Assembly: GCA_917880885.1 (NCBI GenBank)
Contig: OU862931.1
Location: 13,093,337-13,157,336 of the forward strand
Reading direction: 5' to 3'
Source of the DNA: Limnephilus marmoratus
Taxonomy: Eukaryota > Arthropoda > Insecta > Trichoptera > Limnephilidae
Length of the DNA stretch: 64,000 bases
In this document: positions 1 through 11,307 of the stretch, piece by piece
Layout of the letters: every line of letters begins with the position of its first letter
Numbering within the stretch: the stretch's first letter is position 1
Notes under the pieces: model-generated
Database searches by the model: none
What the model saw: only the letters and a program-made list of their open reading frames with translations
Told to the model about the DNA's origin: nothing
Translations under genes and position numbers: made by a program

Positions 1-35
1 AAAACTATCAATGTTGGTTTTGTTTTTATGGAATA

Positions 36-603
36 CTAGCTGGTACCCGGCATGCGTTGCTATGCCATTTAACAAAGAAATTGTTTCTTCCTGCGTGTTC
101 TTTCCCATTCGTCCCGTTCCCCTCCCCCCCACCTTTCCTCCACCTTCCCTCTCCCCACTCCACTACCCCCCTTCCCACGGCCCGCAAACCCCCATCTAGT
201 TCCCCTCCCCCTCCCAGGTTCCTCTCCCCACTCCCTGGTTCCCCTCCCCCCTCCCGCGTTTCATAAATTAATTCCCGGTACATTTAGTTTTCAAACAGCT
301 CGCGTCCCGCCTATTGCAATTTTTTTATTCAATTTCATAATGCCAGAGCTCACAAGACAATGACAAATATAACAAAAATATAATTATCCAATTTAGTGCA
401 ATCGTTCGGAAGTTGCCGCGTACATTCATTTCGGCGAATAATTTTTATACAAATTTCATAATGCCAGAGCTCACCAGTAGCTTCATACAAACCTGGTCCT
501 GACAATAACGAACACAACAAAAAAAGAATTATCCAATTTGGTGCTGTCGTTCGGAAGTTATGCGGGAACATACATTTCGGCGATTCGTTTTTGTTAATAC
601 AGA
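36..603 (-). mobile_element. Non-autonomous Helitron, G-rich 3' tail family
   Basis: Read on the minus strand, the element starts with TC at 603 and ends with CTAG at 36-39. The flanking bases are A on the 5' side and T on the 3' side, the expected A^T Helitron target. About 9 nt before CTAG lies a hairpin with stem GGCAT/ATGCC. The 3' third, on the plus strand about 100-260, is almost pure C/T and therefore almost pure G/A in element orientation. An internal module (gccagagctcac with ttcggaagtt and ttcggcga) occurs twice. Short proline-rich frames here are compositional. There is no Rep or helicase code, so mobilisation would need a trans-acting Rep. Confidence 0.75.
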
Positions 604-1304
604 TTATTTTTCAAACAGCTCACGTGCCGCCTATTGTAATTTTTTTATTCAATTTCATAATGCCAGAGCTCACCAGACAATAACAAATTTTTATTATTAT
701 ATATTTTTTTATTATAATCTTAATTTGTTTAATGTTACATAGGTATTTGTGCTGTGCCTGTCTCACTAGGAGTTACTGTGTTGAAAGCAGGCGCATTTTA
801 ACATAAATAGTTTAAAAATAGTTTATAAAGGATAACAACAACAATATTATTTACATTTAGAGTAAAAGTACAAGGACAATCAGCATCATATCAATGGGTT
901 AGCATGCATTAGGAGGTTCTAAAAATATTGTTGATATATGATCTGTCTTTGGTAGTGATCCAAAACTTGGTATCTGTTTTGTATTTTACGTGATAAGTGT
1001 GCTGTCTAATGGTCAATGGTAGTGTATTATAAAGTTTTGTACAAATACAACAAAATACAACAAAAAAATAATTATCCTATTTAGTGCAATCGTTCGGAAG
1101 TTATGCTCGTACATACATTTCGGCGATTCATTTTTATACAAATTTCATAATGCCAGAGCTCACCAGTAGTTACATACAAACCTTGTCCTGACAATAACTA
1201 ACACAACAAAAAAAGAATTATCCAATTTGGTGCAGTCGTTCGGAAGTTATGCGGGATAATACATTTCGGCGATTCATTTTTATTAATATACTTACTTATG
1301 TAGA
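604..1304 (-). mobile_element. Partial Helitron of the same family, split by a LINE tail
   Basis: The 5' end (minus strand, TC at 1304 preceded by A) and the internal module match the 36-603 element. The G-rich 3' tail and CTAG terminus are missing at the junction near 604. A LINE fragment at 689-1040 separates 604-688 from 1041-1304. The direct abutment with the first copy suggests either nested insertion or a rolling-circle concatemer that lost one end. Confidence 0.6.
689..1040 (-). mobile_element. 5'-truncated LINE insertion
   Basis: It is flanked by acaaat at 683-688 and 1041-1046, a plausible 6-bp target-site duplication. On the minus strand the first codons read KLYNTLPLTIR, the usual C-terminal end of LINE reverse transcriptase proteins. 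A stop-rich 3' UTR follows, with a terminal (TAA/T)n-rich tail at 689-720. Only the last 40 or so codons remain, so the clade cannot be assigned. Confidence 0.55.
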
Positions 1305-1858
1305 TAGGTAGATTAAAGATTAATAAATTAATTTAATTGCTTTTCTTTACCACTTTCATGTACAATTCTCGAGAATTGTATGTTTATTGAATTTTAAATA
1401 TAAAATGTATTTGGTTTCGTTTTCTCAATCTTACTCAAAATAAGAATATTTTTAGATACGGCAATATTCCGGACAAGGGCCCAATTGTGGAACTTGGATA
1501 AATTTCAAGGCGCCACCAGCGCAACCAGTTTTGAATCGCATTTATAACGGTTTAGGAGCCAATATGAAAGTTTAATTTTTTTGTAGACATTTGTTTGTAA
1601 AAGGCAATGAAAGATTATTTTAAAACTAGGCTTTCGTTAAGATTCTTCTTTGATTTTAATAAAGCCTTGTGTTTATTTTGTCATTCCTCACATGAAATCA
1701 AGCAAATGGAAGAGAAAATATATTTTATTTTTTATTTTAACTTTATGAGTAAAACCTCAAATTGTAATATTTAAATATATTTCGCTTATATTGTCTTCAT
1801 TTAAATAGAAAAAATGTTATATTTTTGAATGTAGCTATTACTTTGTGGTTATCCATTA
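1305..1858. other. AT-rich intergenic stretch
   Basis: No ORF, terminal repeat or recognisable element was seen. A slightly GC-richer patch around 1455-1550 has no coding signature. Confidence 0.5.
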
Positions 1859-1913
1859 TAGAATAATGAAATAATTTTACTTTGTATAAACCACTTATTT
1901 GATGTGCAAATCC

Positions 1914-1945
1914 GACCGGTTTCGGAACAAACGTTCCTTCGTCAG
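1914..1945 (-). ncRNA. Hammerhead ribozyme motif, left arm
   Basis: This is the exact inverted counterpart of the motif at 2230-2261, with the same core, stem II and palindromic stem III. It lies on the opposite strand because the two arms are inverted. Confidence 0.65.
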
Positions 1946-2229
1946 GGAAAGCTTATACTAATTTGACAGTTTCGAACAATGTTTTATTATGGTAGGGGTG
2001 GAGCTGTTGCTAGATAATAATGTAGATTGGGTAGGTAGGTATTAGTGTAGAGTGGGTGGGTAGGGGAACAAATCCATGATTGGGCTATATGACAATATTT
2101 TCAATATTCCCCTACCCACCCACTCTACACTAATACCTACCTACCCAATCTACATTATTATCTAGCAACAGCTCCACCCCTACCATAATAAAACATTGTT
2201 CGAAACTGTCAAATTAGTATAAGCTTTCC

Positions 2230-2261
2230 CTGACGAAGGAACGTTTGTTCCGAAACCGGTC
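2230..2261 (+). ncRNA. Hammerhead ribozyme motif, right arm
   Basis: CTGACGA is followed by one unpaired A, stem II GGAAC/GTTCC with loop GTTT, then GAA. Stem III is ACC/GGT without a loop, and the putative cleavage triplet is GTC. Stem I pairs TCC just before the core with GGA just after GTC. The palindromic stem III would need a dimer, as described for PLE hammerheads. Confidence 0.65.
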
Positions 2262-2479
2262 GGATTTGCACATCAAATAAGTGGTTTATACAAAGTAAAA
2301 TTATTTCATTATTCTAGAAAAAATGTTATTATTTTATTTTGGAGTAATTTGTCAGTTTAAAGAAACTACCAATTTTGTAAATCGAAGTTGATATTTTTTT
2401 GTATCGTAAGTATGACGAACAAAAAATCTCGTCTTTTTTCAAAAATTTGTTACCACCTTAACGATTCTGCCGTAAAGGA

Positions 2480-3140
2480 AATTACTTTAAGAGGAAAAGA
2501 CCAGGCAAAATCGGAAATTTATCATTTTTAAATCAAATTTTTGACGTTTTGACTCTTTTCCACAAAAAAATATAAATTGATTTCGAAAGACTGTTCTTTG
2601 ATTTAGTAAAGCCATGTTTTAAATATTGAGAAAATATGTTTTTTTTTAGTACAATAAGGTTTTACGGTAAGTTATTGGCAGATTTGTTGAATTTTCAAAC
2701 AAAATTTCGTATTATACAACACATATTTCAAATCATAAAATCATGCAGTAAAATAAATCAATAAATTATCTTCGAAAGCTATGTTTCAGAATTTTAATTT
2801 AAGTTTAAATAAAATCATTTAAAAAAAGATCCGCACATGTGTTTTGTGACGAAATACTTCAGTTTGTCTATTTATTTACGTTCTAATATATTTAAGATTT
2901 TTTTACATTCTTATTTCGCTTAGACATTATTGAAAAAATATAAATACTTATGATCAAAAAAATTACAAAAAGTACGTAATTTTAATAGTTTTATCATCAC
3001 GCCTTTCAGCGTTTTTGAATTTAGGTATAAAATAAAGCAAAATTTCAATGAAATAAAATCGATATTGTGTTATTATTTAAAAAGCTGGTACGAAGAATAA
3101 TTAATCTTTCTCATTGAAACCGCCCTGTACGATCGTAAAA
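2480..3140. repeat. Dispersed repeat Z, copy 1
   Basis: It matches about 60310-60985 over its whole length, including the strings gactcttttccacaaa and tagttttatcatcacgcc and the final ctttctcattg. It is AT-rich without an ORF. The other copy sits inside a LINE reverse transcriptase frame, so this is a mobile repeat of unknown class. No clear terminal inverted repeats were seen. Confidence 0.6.
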
Positions 3141-4344
3141 ATATCTTTTGTGGCCCTTAATGTCTCCGTGAAAATAAACGCAGCTGACGGAAACCATTTT
3201 TTCTACTACTTCTGCAAATGAAACTGATTTTATTTTAAAATCAGGTTAGATTATTGATTTATTACTCGACCATCAAGAGAACATTGAGTGATATTTAAAT
3301 ATTGCAAATTATTGTAAAATGTACACTCTTTCCGAAGTATTTTGGAGAAATCTTTATCTTCGTGAAATCTTACACTCCACCTAAAAATAAACCAGACGAA
3401 ACATTCACAGCAAAAAAAAAACACCCCAATTAGGTTTACTGCATTCATAAACACCCTAATTTGAGGGATGCCTTCATTTATGAAAGCACGCATTTGAGCT
3501 TCGCGCACTGCAGATTGCCAACCAAGGAAAACATTCAACGCTCGCTGTTATATGACGCGATGGGGTGAACACATCAACAGCCAGGGGTTAAAAGTGTAAT
3601 AGGGTGGGCCGTCAAACGGCAATGCTTAAAGGTTTTTTTTATATGGAATTTCGTTCTTTCACGAATCTGTGTACTACTTTTTAGATTAAAACTTTTGATA
3701 TTCAGATTCAGAATTTATTTAGGCTCTGTACAGAGGCTTGCGATGAGGTCATTTAAATTTCAGTTGTGACGATAATTAAATTTTTCGAACTACTATTACA
3801 ATAAACAGATAATGTTTTTTGTAAAATGACGGAGAACTTAACTAGCGAAGGATTGAAACTGCGATCGCTAGAGCTAAAACCAAAAGAAATGTGATATCTG
3901 CAGTTTTTACTGGGTGGGACTGCGCTTCCGGGTGTCGCCGATATTGTTTACCAATTAACGAATAAACTAAAGTAAATGAACGAATTCTTTCAATATTCAA
4001 ACTACGTTGTTAACCAATACTAATGCACGGCTTCAAAAAATCAACGAAATAAACAAATTATTTTCGTATGCAAACTACCATAATATCTCTTTTGTATTTC
4101 AATATCTTTGGCTCAAACCAACGAACTATAAGAAAAACGACATTTGAACAAAGGAACTTTAAATACCATGCTACTAAAATATGTAAAAATCATCCTGAAA
4201 AAGATCATTAAAAAATCTAAACAATTTAAAATTTTTGACTAAACAATGGATCATCAACAGGATGGCGAAATAATAATAATTAAACTCACCGAAATCTAAA
4301 TACAAACATTTTCTAATCCCATTGTTATTACGAATACCTACGTG
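3141..4344. other. No recognisable gene
   Basis: The sequence is AT-rich with scattered stops in all frames. An open minus frame at 3251-3538 has no recognisable domain and is probably chance. Confidence 0.45.
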
Positions 4345-5529
4345 TTGGATGTTGTGTGTTGTGATTGTCCAATTTTAAATTTTAATTCATTTAGCACTGA
4401 ACACTTTTACTTATCATTTATTCTAATCTCGATGTGTAGAGCCTCTTACCTTAAACTTTCGTGTCTATGCCACCTCTTACTAAAATATTGCAAAGAATTG
4501 TCTGTCTATAATCTATTTTGTCGTGGCCGCGTAAATTTTCTCTTTCAATGTTTATAAAACGGCTTGATGTCATTTCGCTTGTCATTCTTTTTCCTAAACT
4601 CTGCTTGTTTCCTTTGAAATCAAGCCGTCTTTCGCTTCTGCTAAACTTTAATTAGTCTAAATTATTGTCGCCAGTCAAGTGCTCAGACCAGAATCTCTCT
4701 GTAAAATTATTCAACAGAATAAACAATTACAAATATCCAGTACGAAACACAAGTGTTTTTACTTCACAAAGGATAACCTCAAACCACCTCAAACTCTCTC
4801 ATCTCACTGCACGGTTTCTCGGTGTGGAACAGAAGGAAGTCTATAAGGCAGCTCAACTTACACTCTGACTGCAGACTATCTGGAGACCATATCCTAGAGC
4901 CTGCGCACTATGTAGCGTCCCAGGTAGTGGTCTCCAGATAGTCTGCAGTCAGGAGTAAACTGAACTGCCTTTGGTAACTTCATTTCCACTCCAAGGAAAC
5001 GTACAGTGAGAGAGAGGTGTTGATGTTTGAGGTTATCCTTTGTAAGTGAACTTATGTTTTGTACTAGATATTGTTGTAAACTTTGTTTATTCAGTGAATA
5101 AATTTACAGAGAGAGATTGATTCGTTTCTGAACACTTGAGATGCGATTTGTAGGTAAGAATTGAGAAAGGAACTTAAGAAAGGAATGAGAAAAGAATGAC
5201 ATTGCAAAGCAACATGCTTATTTATAGACAAAATGTGAAAGTTGAAGCAACCACTGACAAACGAGATTATATAAATAAAATACATTGCAATATTTTAGTA
5301 AAATATAAATAAATAATAATAAGTATAATACATTTACCTGTTCAAATTACGCTTCTTGTGTTAACCGTTAAAACTGTTCATTTCTATATCATCCCAATCC
5401 AGTTCCAGTAAAACGAATAGAGCTTAGTGGAATCCATAAGTGAAACTGTTATCCACGTTCTCTGTGCAGAATAACTTGCTTTAAATTCAAACACAATCAT
5501 AATTTCTAACCTTATATCAGTGACTCCTG

Positions 5530-5680
5530 CAAATTTACTTGTCATCCACGTTTTGACAGCTATGATTGGTTGTAATCGCCGCCATTTCTCGCAGCCTTGT
5601 CATTGGCTTATTGCTGTGACCGCCCACTCCTATTGGCCGTGATAATTTAAACAACTTCTAAAATATTTTAATGATTTGCA
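5530..5680 (+). promoter_or_regulatory. LINE 5' UTR with repeated inverted CCAAT boxes
   Basis: Just before the ORF1 start, ATTGG occurs three times (gattggttg, cattggctt, tattggccg) in a GC-richer island. LINEs carry internal promoters, so this is the likely promoter. Function is inferred only. Confidence 0.3.
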
Positions 5681-6445
5681 ATGCCTCCTAAGAAGTTGCA
5701 GTCTGATGACTCCGGATTATTAAAGCATATCGATCTAAAATTCGACAGCTTTCAAATGTCTTTTAAATCTGAAATACGAGACCTCATAAAGACAATAGAC
5801 TTTATGTCAAAAAAATCGACAATATGAAGGAAAACGAAAAACGATGGACCTTCATCTAAAAGAAGAAAAAACAAAGTCAGTTAGGCTTGAAGGCGAGATT
5901 GCTGATCTCAAGAAAATTGTAAATCACCTCGACATAAGGAATAGTAACCACGACCAACAGCTGCTCCAAAATAATATTGAAATCTTCGGAATCCCAGAAA
6001 AAACCAACGAGGACCTTGCTGACACCATTTTAAAAGTTGCAACTAACGTGGGATTATACAATAAACAGAGAAGATATTCTTTACGCCAACAGGGTGAAAA
6101 TATGCCAACATCTTCTAACCGATGGTCCTAGACCTGTTACCCCCCGTGACCCCCGACCCCGAAACATTGTGGCCAAATTTGCTAGCAAGAAATTAAAGGA
6201 CTAATTGATTGCTGCCATAAAAAAGAAGAAGGGACTCAACTGCAGTAGTATAGGTTTAGTTGGAGGAAAAATATTTATTAACGACCATCTCACAAGAAAA
6301 AATAAATATTTATTACGGTTTAAAATCGCTAACAACTTTAGTTTTTTATAGGTGCGAAACTCCAAGATATACATAAGAAAGAACGAAACCTCTCCTGCAA
6401 TCCTGATATCTTGCCCTGCGCAATTATCAAACCTGGTATAACTAT
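5681..6445 (+). pseudogene. LINE ORF1 (RNA-binding protein), frameshifted
   Basis: The start atg follows tttgca and encodes MPPKKLQSDDSG. A lysine/glutamate-rich coiled-coil segment follows, then NIEIFGIPEKTNEDL, the usual RRM-like start of LINE ORF1 proteins. Later pieces read RPRNIVAKFASKKLKD, KIFINDHLTRKNKYLL and SKIYIRKNETSPAI, matching the C-terminal domain of Jockey/CR1-type ORF1p. At least one shift in an A-run near 5815 and several stops (6128, 6200 and later) break it. ORF1p normally binds the element RNA and chaperones reverse transcription. No CCHC knuckle was recognised. Confidence 0.7.
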
Positions 6446-6694
6446 AAAAACTTCTACCCTTCCTATCCACCTCACTTATATTTCTTTAAATCATAATTAC
6501 CTACCCTATACTCCAGCGCACACAACACACCATAACAACACATTCATTCTATCGGTATCAACAGCTAAAATGTTCAACAACCATACCTACACACTTGCTC
6601 ATTCAGTATGTTATCCAGCGATACACTCGCCGAATGCATATTCCAGTGGACTTGTGGCAGACAATAATAAATCGGTAATTTACTTCATTCTCCA

Positions 6695-7480
6695 ATGACT
6701 GAAAAAATAATAATTTTTTATCAAAATGCACGTGGCCTTTGTACTAAAACGAACGAGTTTTATTGCAATGTTCTGATAAATGAATTCGATATAATTTTAA
6801 TTACTGAAACTTGGTTAGTAGGCAGTATATCTGATAACGAGCTCTTTGACTCCAGGTATAATGTTTACAGAAAAGACAGAGACACGTCCCTCACGGGTAA
6901 AACCAAAGGAGGTGGTGTCGCAATTGGTATTAAATTTTTTTTTACTGTAGATTCACACGAGTCATGGAGCTCGGAAGCTGAGGACATTTGGATTTCAATA
7001 GTACTAAGAGACCCAAAACGTCGTATATTTAATATTCACATCTGTTGTTCGTACTTACCCGGAGTCGGTCCAAAGCTATCAAACACTCAGCGATTATCTC
7101 TTCTCAACAGTCGTACGTCCAGAATATCCGATCTAACCAAAAACTATCCTAATGATATCTTCATTTTAATTGGAGATTACAACATGCCTAATATCAGCTG
7201 GAACACCACACACTACCCTCCTTAACTGCCTATCTTATTCGGATTTAAAACAATACAACCACATTCCAAATAGGCACGGTAGAACACTTGACCTAGTGCT
7301 CTGTAACACCACAGTCTGCGTCTCTCCTGCCCACTCCCCTCCGGTTCAGGAGGATACACATCACATATCCCTAATAGTTGAACTTAATATTCACGCCCCT
7401 ACAACTACTTCCCAGCCCCAAACGTTCAAATTATTCAATAAAGTCAACTATGACCTAGTCAACAACGCTCTGTCAAAAAC
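6695..7480 (+). pseudogene. LINE ORF2 endonuclease domain (EEP/APE type)
   Basis: The start atg is at 6695. QNARGL (N11), ITETWL (E38), GGGVAI and GDYNMP (D161, N163) mark the exonuclease-endonuclease-phosphatase fold that nicks target DNA for target-primed reverse transcription. The frame stops at 7225. The domain continues in another frame from about 7170, with GRTLDLVL and DTHHISL as the distal motifs. The catalytic residues that can be seen are present, so loss is by frameshift rather than active-site change. Confidence 0.8.
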
Positions 7481-7559
7481 TGACTGATCTGCTGTCTTAA
7501 ACGCATAAGACGTCAACACGGCGGTTAACAGCTTTTACTTAATCATTGACGCCTTAATT

Positions 7560-9500
7560 GATAACTTTGTTCCAAAGAAAATTCTGCAAACAAACATATT
7601 CCCAACGTGGTACTCATCAGCTCTTATCAATATTACAAAAGAAAAGCTCAAATTCTTTCGAGCCTGGAAACGCCACAAGAAACCGCTAGATTACCAAACT
7701 TTTTCACTGCTCCGAAAACGACAAAAGAAAATCGCTACTCTCACATACCACAATTATATTTCACACTTAGAACATGCTATTCAAAAAATGTAAAAAAATA
7801 TGGAGCTTTGTCAAAACGCAAAGAAAATCTCCTTCCATACCTGAACACCTAACATATGGCTCGAGAATCGCACACAACAGTAAGGAGATTACCGATCTAT
7901 TTGCTGACTATTTCTCTACCGTCTTCACTGATCACACCCAAAATTTAGCATCTGATGTTCATGAACCTGATCCGCTGAATAACATAGCTATATCCTCAAT
8001 TACAATCAACGACGACATTACCTACAAATATCTATCATCCATTGACATTAACAAAGGACCTGGTTTAGATAGTTTGCCTGGTATCTTCATACCTAATTGT
8101 AGTAAATATATCACTCCTCCGGGTAGTGCAATTTTCAAAAAATCATTAAGTGAAGGTACGTTTCCTCATAAGTGGAAGTCTGCCGTAATAACTCCCATTT
8201 TAAAAAAGGGTGACAAACATGACGTAACAAACTACAGACCTATCTCTCAACTTCCCATCTAAGTAAAATTTTTGAAAAAATCGTTTACGACCAACTTTAC
8301 CCGACTACCACTACAACAATTTCACAGAACCAACACGGATTCATGAAAAATCGGTCTACAACATCTAACCTTGCCCTATTTGTCAACTATTTGCAAAGCA
8401 ATATGGACGAAAGGGTGCAGGTCGATGCTATGTATACCGACTTCTCAAAGGCCTTCGACCGCGTTATCCACTCAATTCTTTTAAATAAACTCACTCGTCT
8501 TGGAATACACGGTGACTTGTTTAGATGGATTAAATCATACATTAGCAATCGTAGTCAAGTTATCTCAATAAATAGAGTTTTATCTAAAATAATCAACGCA
8601 ACCTCGGATGTCCCTCAGGGTTCCCACCTTGGTCCGCTCTTCTTTAATATATACTTAAACGACATAGGCTCATGTTTCCATTACTCCAAATTTTTATTGT
8701 TTGCAGATGATATGAAAATTTATAAAACGGTTCGCTCTCTATCGGACAAAGTGACTTAGATAGGCTCTGCAACTATTGCACAGCTAACTATTTAGACCTT
8801 AATGTTTCTAAATGCCACACTATGTCCTTTACTAGAAACAAGCACATAATTAACTTTTCATATTCACTCTGCGATGAACCTGTGATCTCAAAAAATGAAT
8901 GTAAGGTCCTTGGAGTCTATTTAGACAGTAAACTTATATTTAAAATGCACATTGATTCAATCACTGATGGATCTTACAAAATGTTGGGTTTTATACTACG
9001 TCTGAGTAAATTATTTAGAAATCCACATACTCTAGTAATGCTTTACTCCTCACTAGTCATAAGTACACTGGAATTTGCAACGCCTGTCTGGAATCCCAAA
9101 TACACCCAATACGTCAATAACATAGAGCGCATATAAAATAAATTTATTAAGTATCTCGGTTATAAATACAACAATAATAACATCTGCACTCTCCAATCCC
9201 TGAAATCCAGGCGAACGGTAACTGACATGACATTTCTCCATAAAATTATATACATAATGAAATAGACTGCCCAGAACTTCTATCCCAATTAATTTTAACA
9301 TCCCGTCTAAAAGAACTCGCCACACCAACCTTTTTTACACAACCAGTAATAATACGAACGCTGCAGCCAACTCCCCCATTTCCCGCATCCTTCAAAGATT
9401 CAACTCAATTCAAAAAACCACAAATACCGATATATTTTTTGATTCCCTCCCTCTATTTAAGAAAAAAATTTTTAGCACATTGAATTCGCACACATAACAC
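7560..9500 (+). pseudogene. LINE ORF2 reverse transcriptase, broken
   Basis: Motifs occur in order: KGPGLDSLPGIF, WKSAVITPILKKGD, NYRPIS (stop at 8262), QHGFMKNRSTTSN, YTDFSKAFDRV (first catalytic Asp), DVPQGSHLGPLFF, and LLFADDMKIYK (catalytic DD, about 8695-8720). LGVYLDSKLIF and the thumb-like tail follow to about 9136, with fragments to 9500. Stops or shifts occur near 7487, 7852, 8262, 8759 and 9136. Together with the endonuclease it would form one polyprotein of about 900-1000 aa in an intact copy. Confidence 0.8.
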
Positions 9501-9800
9501 ACACATCTACACCCTCACACGCACCCTTACTCACATACAAACACTCTCACACACCCCTCTCCTTCAATAAGTTACTAAATTAATTTAGGTATAATGTATT
9601 ATTTATCTCACAAAAATATAAGTATATAACAGCGACATGTCATTGGTACCAATTATTGTATTAATTCTATAACTTTGTTACTATTTTCCAGTATGTAATA
9701 ATGTACTGTTTGTTTTTGCAAAATAAAAATAAATAAATAAAAAAATAAAAGGTTTCATATACGCGAAATTTTAAGTTAAGAGGCTCTACATATCGAGATT

Positions 9801-10114
9801 AACAACCTTCCACATGATATTAAACAAATACAAGATACACTCAGATTTAATTCATCACTAAAAACATTCCTTCTGAACAGGTCTCATTACACTTTAAGTG
9901 AATACCTCACATAGGTACAACTGTTTTTATATTTATGTTTATATAATAAATTAAAACAAATTCACTTTGTATCACACCACTTTTATATTTATATTTCATT
10001 TGTGTTCAAATCTGTACAACATGTCAGGTTAACTGGAAGAAATAGGATATAGGTACCTATAAGTTATACCTTTTGTACTAAATGTAAATTTTGTACAATA
10101 AATGATTTTGATTA
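9801..10114 (+). mobile_element. 5'-truncated LINE insertion, C-terminus and 3' UTR
   Basis: It opens with the codons INNLPHDIKQIQDTLRF and runs to a stop at 9917, a LINE RT C-terminus. A 3' UTR follows, ending ttgtacaataaatgattttg. The same 3' UTR occurs inverted at 10975-11106. GATTA occurs at 9797-9801 and 10110-10114 as a likely short TSD. It splits the right arm of the large palindrome. Confidence 0.7.
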
Positions 10115-10198
10115 GGTAAATGAGAAAATGAGAAGTGCTCAGTGCAAATGAATTCAAATAGGACAATCACAACATACAACAATACCAACCTGATTTAA

Positions 10199-10974
10199 TT
10201 CTTTCAAATATTTTCGTTACCAACTTATCTAAAAAAATGTTTCCATGGAAATTAAGCTTATCGAAAAATCTACCTATTGTTAAAATAAAATATTTATTAA
10301 GTAGCCTATCTCCATTGTCTACAGAAACCCCTTGGGAAAGAGGCACAGTAAAAATGTTTTAACCTTATGTAGACTTACTATATACATACTTACAAGTACA
10401 TAATAAAAAATATTTGAAAAATTGAAAGATTTTTCGAAAAGCTTTAGAATTAGGTGTGTAATAACATATTTTTTTAAATACGATTCAGCAGCACTCTCTA
10501 TTTCTCATATTAAAAGCAAGAATTTTTATATTCTCAAAAAAAAACAGAACAAATAAACGTTCTGAATGCCTTGGTCTTAGCTGTTAAATACATTTGTATA
10601 GCTTTGTCTGTAAAAAAGCAATAAAATTATGGCGACCGAACGAAAATAAAGGATTGATATTTTTATTGTTTTTTAATATCCAAATGCGCAACTTTTGAGA
10701 TACTAAAGTATTCGTATTTATAAGGAAGCTACCTCGGCCCAGCCTAGAAGCAGCTAGGGGGGGATGGATGTCTTGTAGTCCTAGGGGCGACGGGCAGGTG
10801 GCAAGGGGTAGCAGATTGAGGGGGGAAGTGAGACGCGTTGACTTGACACGTCAGGTTAAATTACGGGATGGTTTAGTGGCACCTACGGTGGGTGGCTAAA
10901 TTAGAATGCAAACAAAGGGATGTAAAGGGAGAACGTGAAGGAAAGTTGTGAAAGTTTTAAAGTATTTTTTTTTT
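10199..10974. other. No recognisable gene
   Basis: AT-rich until about 10730. A G-rich block at 10735-10930 (gggggg runs) has no ORF, terminal repeats or known motif. Confidence 0.45.
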
Positions 10975-11106
10975 ATCTTATCAAAATCAAAATCAAAATC
11001 AAAATCAAAATCAAAATCAAAATCATTTATTGTACAAAATTTACATTTAGTACAAAAGGTATAACTTATAGGTACCTATATCCTATTTCTTCCAGTTAAC
11101 CTAATC
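10975..11106 (-). mobile_element. LINE 3' UTR with (TTTTGA)n tail
   Basis: This is the reverse complement of the 3' UTR at about 10030-10110. It ends in about eight tandem tcaaaa units on the plus strand (10979-11027), a microsatellite-type LINE tail. It is a very short 5'-truncated copy. Confidence 0.7.
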
Positions 11107-11113
11107 CTATTAA

Positions 11114-11290
11114 TCCCATTATTATTATAAAGGCGAAAGTTTGTATGGATGTACGGATGTATGGATGTATATTTGTTAGTCTTTTACACAAAAACTACTA
11201 AATGGATTTTAAAAATTCTTTCACTCATAGAAAGCTACATTATTTGCGAGTACTACATATATATATATATTACATCATAATCGTATAAAA
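11114..11290 (+). mobile_element. Helitron 5' end, truncated
   Basis: TC at 11114 is preceded by A and followed by an attattataaaggcgaaagt block and ttgttagtcttttacac, the 5' leader also seen (inverted) in the Helitron at 50013-50350. No CTAG end was found, and the copy fades into a TA microsatellite near 11262. Confidence 0.5.
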
Positions 11291-11307
11291 GTTAAATTGG
11301 AAAACAT

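Larger units (their letters stand above)
1859..2316. mobile_element. Penelope-like inverted dimer (palindrome)
   Basis: The left arm (1859 to about 2066) and right arm (about 2107-2316) are near-perfect reverse complements with a spacer of about 40 bp. Each arm carries a hammerhead-type core. The outer part reads gtggtttatacaaagt and resembles the end of the 57.6-kb PLE copy. The 15-mer tagaaaaaatgttat occurs at 1806-1820 and 2315-2329 and may be a remnant of the duplicated target. Established knowledge: PLEs carry hammerhead ribozymes in their terminal repeats. Inference: this is two opposed 5'-truncated copies. Confidence 0.7.
5302..9755 (+). mobile_element. Full-length but decayed non-LTR retrotransposon
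   Basis: In order it has a 5' UTR of about 380 bp, ORF1, EN-RT ORF2, a 3' UTR and an A-rich tail (aataaataaataaa, 9722-9754). Both edges fall inside the right arm of the surrounding palindrome, which fixes the insertion limits to within a few bases. The RT has the FADD box and a GSHLGPL-type motif 4, consistent with the Jockey/CR1 group. The exact clade is not resolved by eye. Frameshifts and stops in both ORFs mean it cannot be active. Confidence 0.85.
4345..10198. repeat. Large fold-back palindrome interrupted by two LINEs
   Basis: The left arm (4345 to about 4890) is the reverse complement of a right arm now in three pieces: about 4920-5300, 9757-9801 and 10115-10198. The ends read TTGGATGTTGTGTGTTGTG and, inverted, TTGGTATTGTTGTATGTTG. 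The central spacer is about 30 bp (4890-4920). Removing the LINEs leaves an element of about 1.1 kb with arms near 550 bp. No transposase is visible and no TSD was found. Confidence 0.65.

Noticed and set aside
11..283. Overlapping proline/serine- and glycine/arginine-rich ORFs on both strands
   Set aside because: They lie in the C/T- versus G/A-biased Helitron tail. The bias alone removes stops, and similar frames appear in each copy with different sequence.
10979..11027. Telomere-like or CRISPR-like repeat
   Set aside because: tcaaaa units without spacers, directly joined to a LINE 3' UTR. It is a retrotransposon tail microsatellite.
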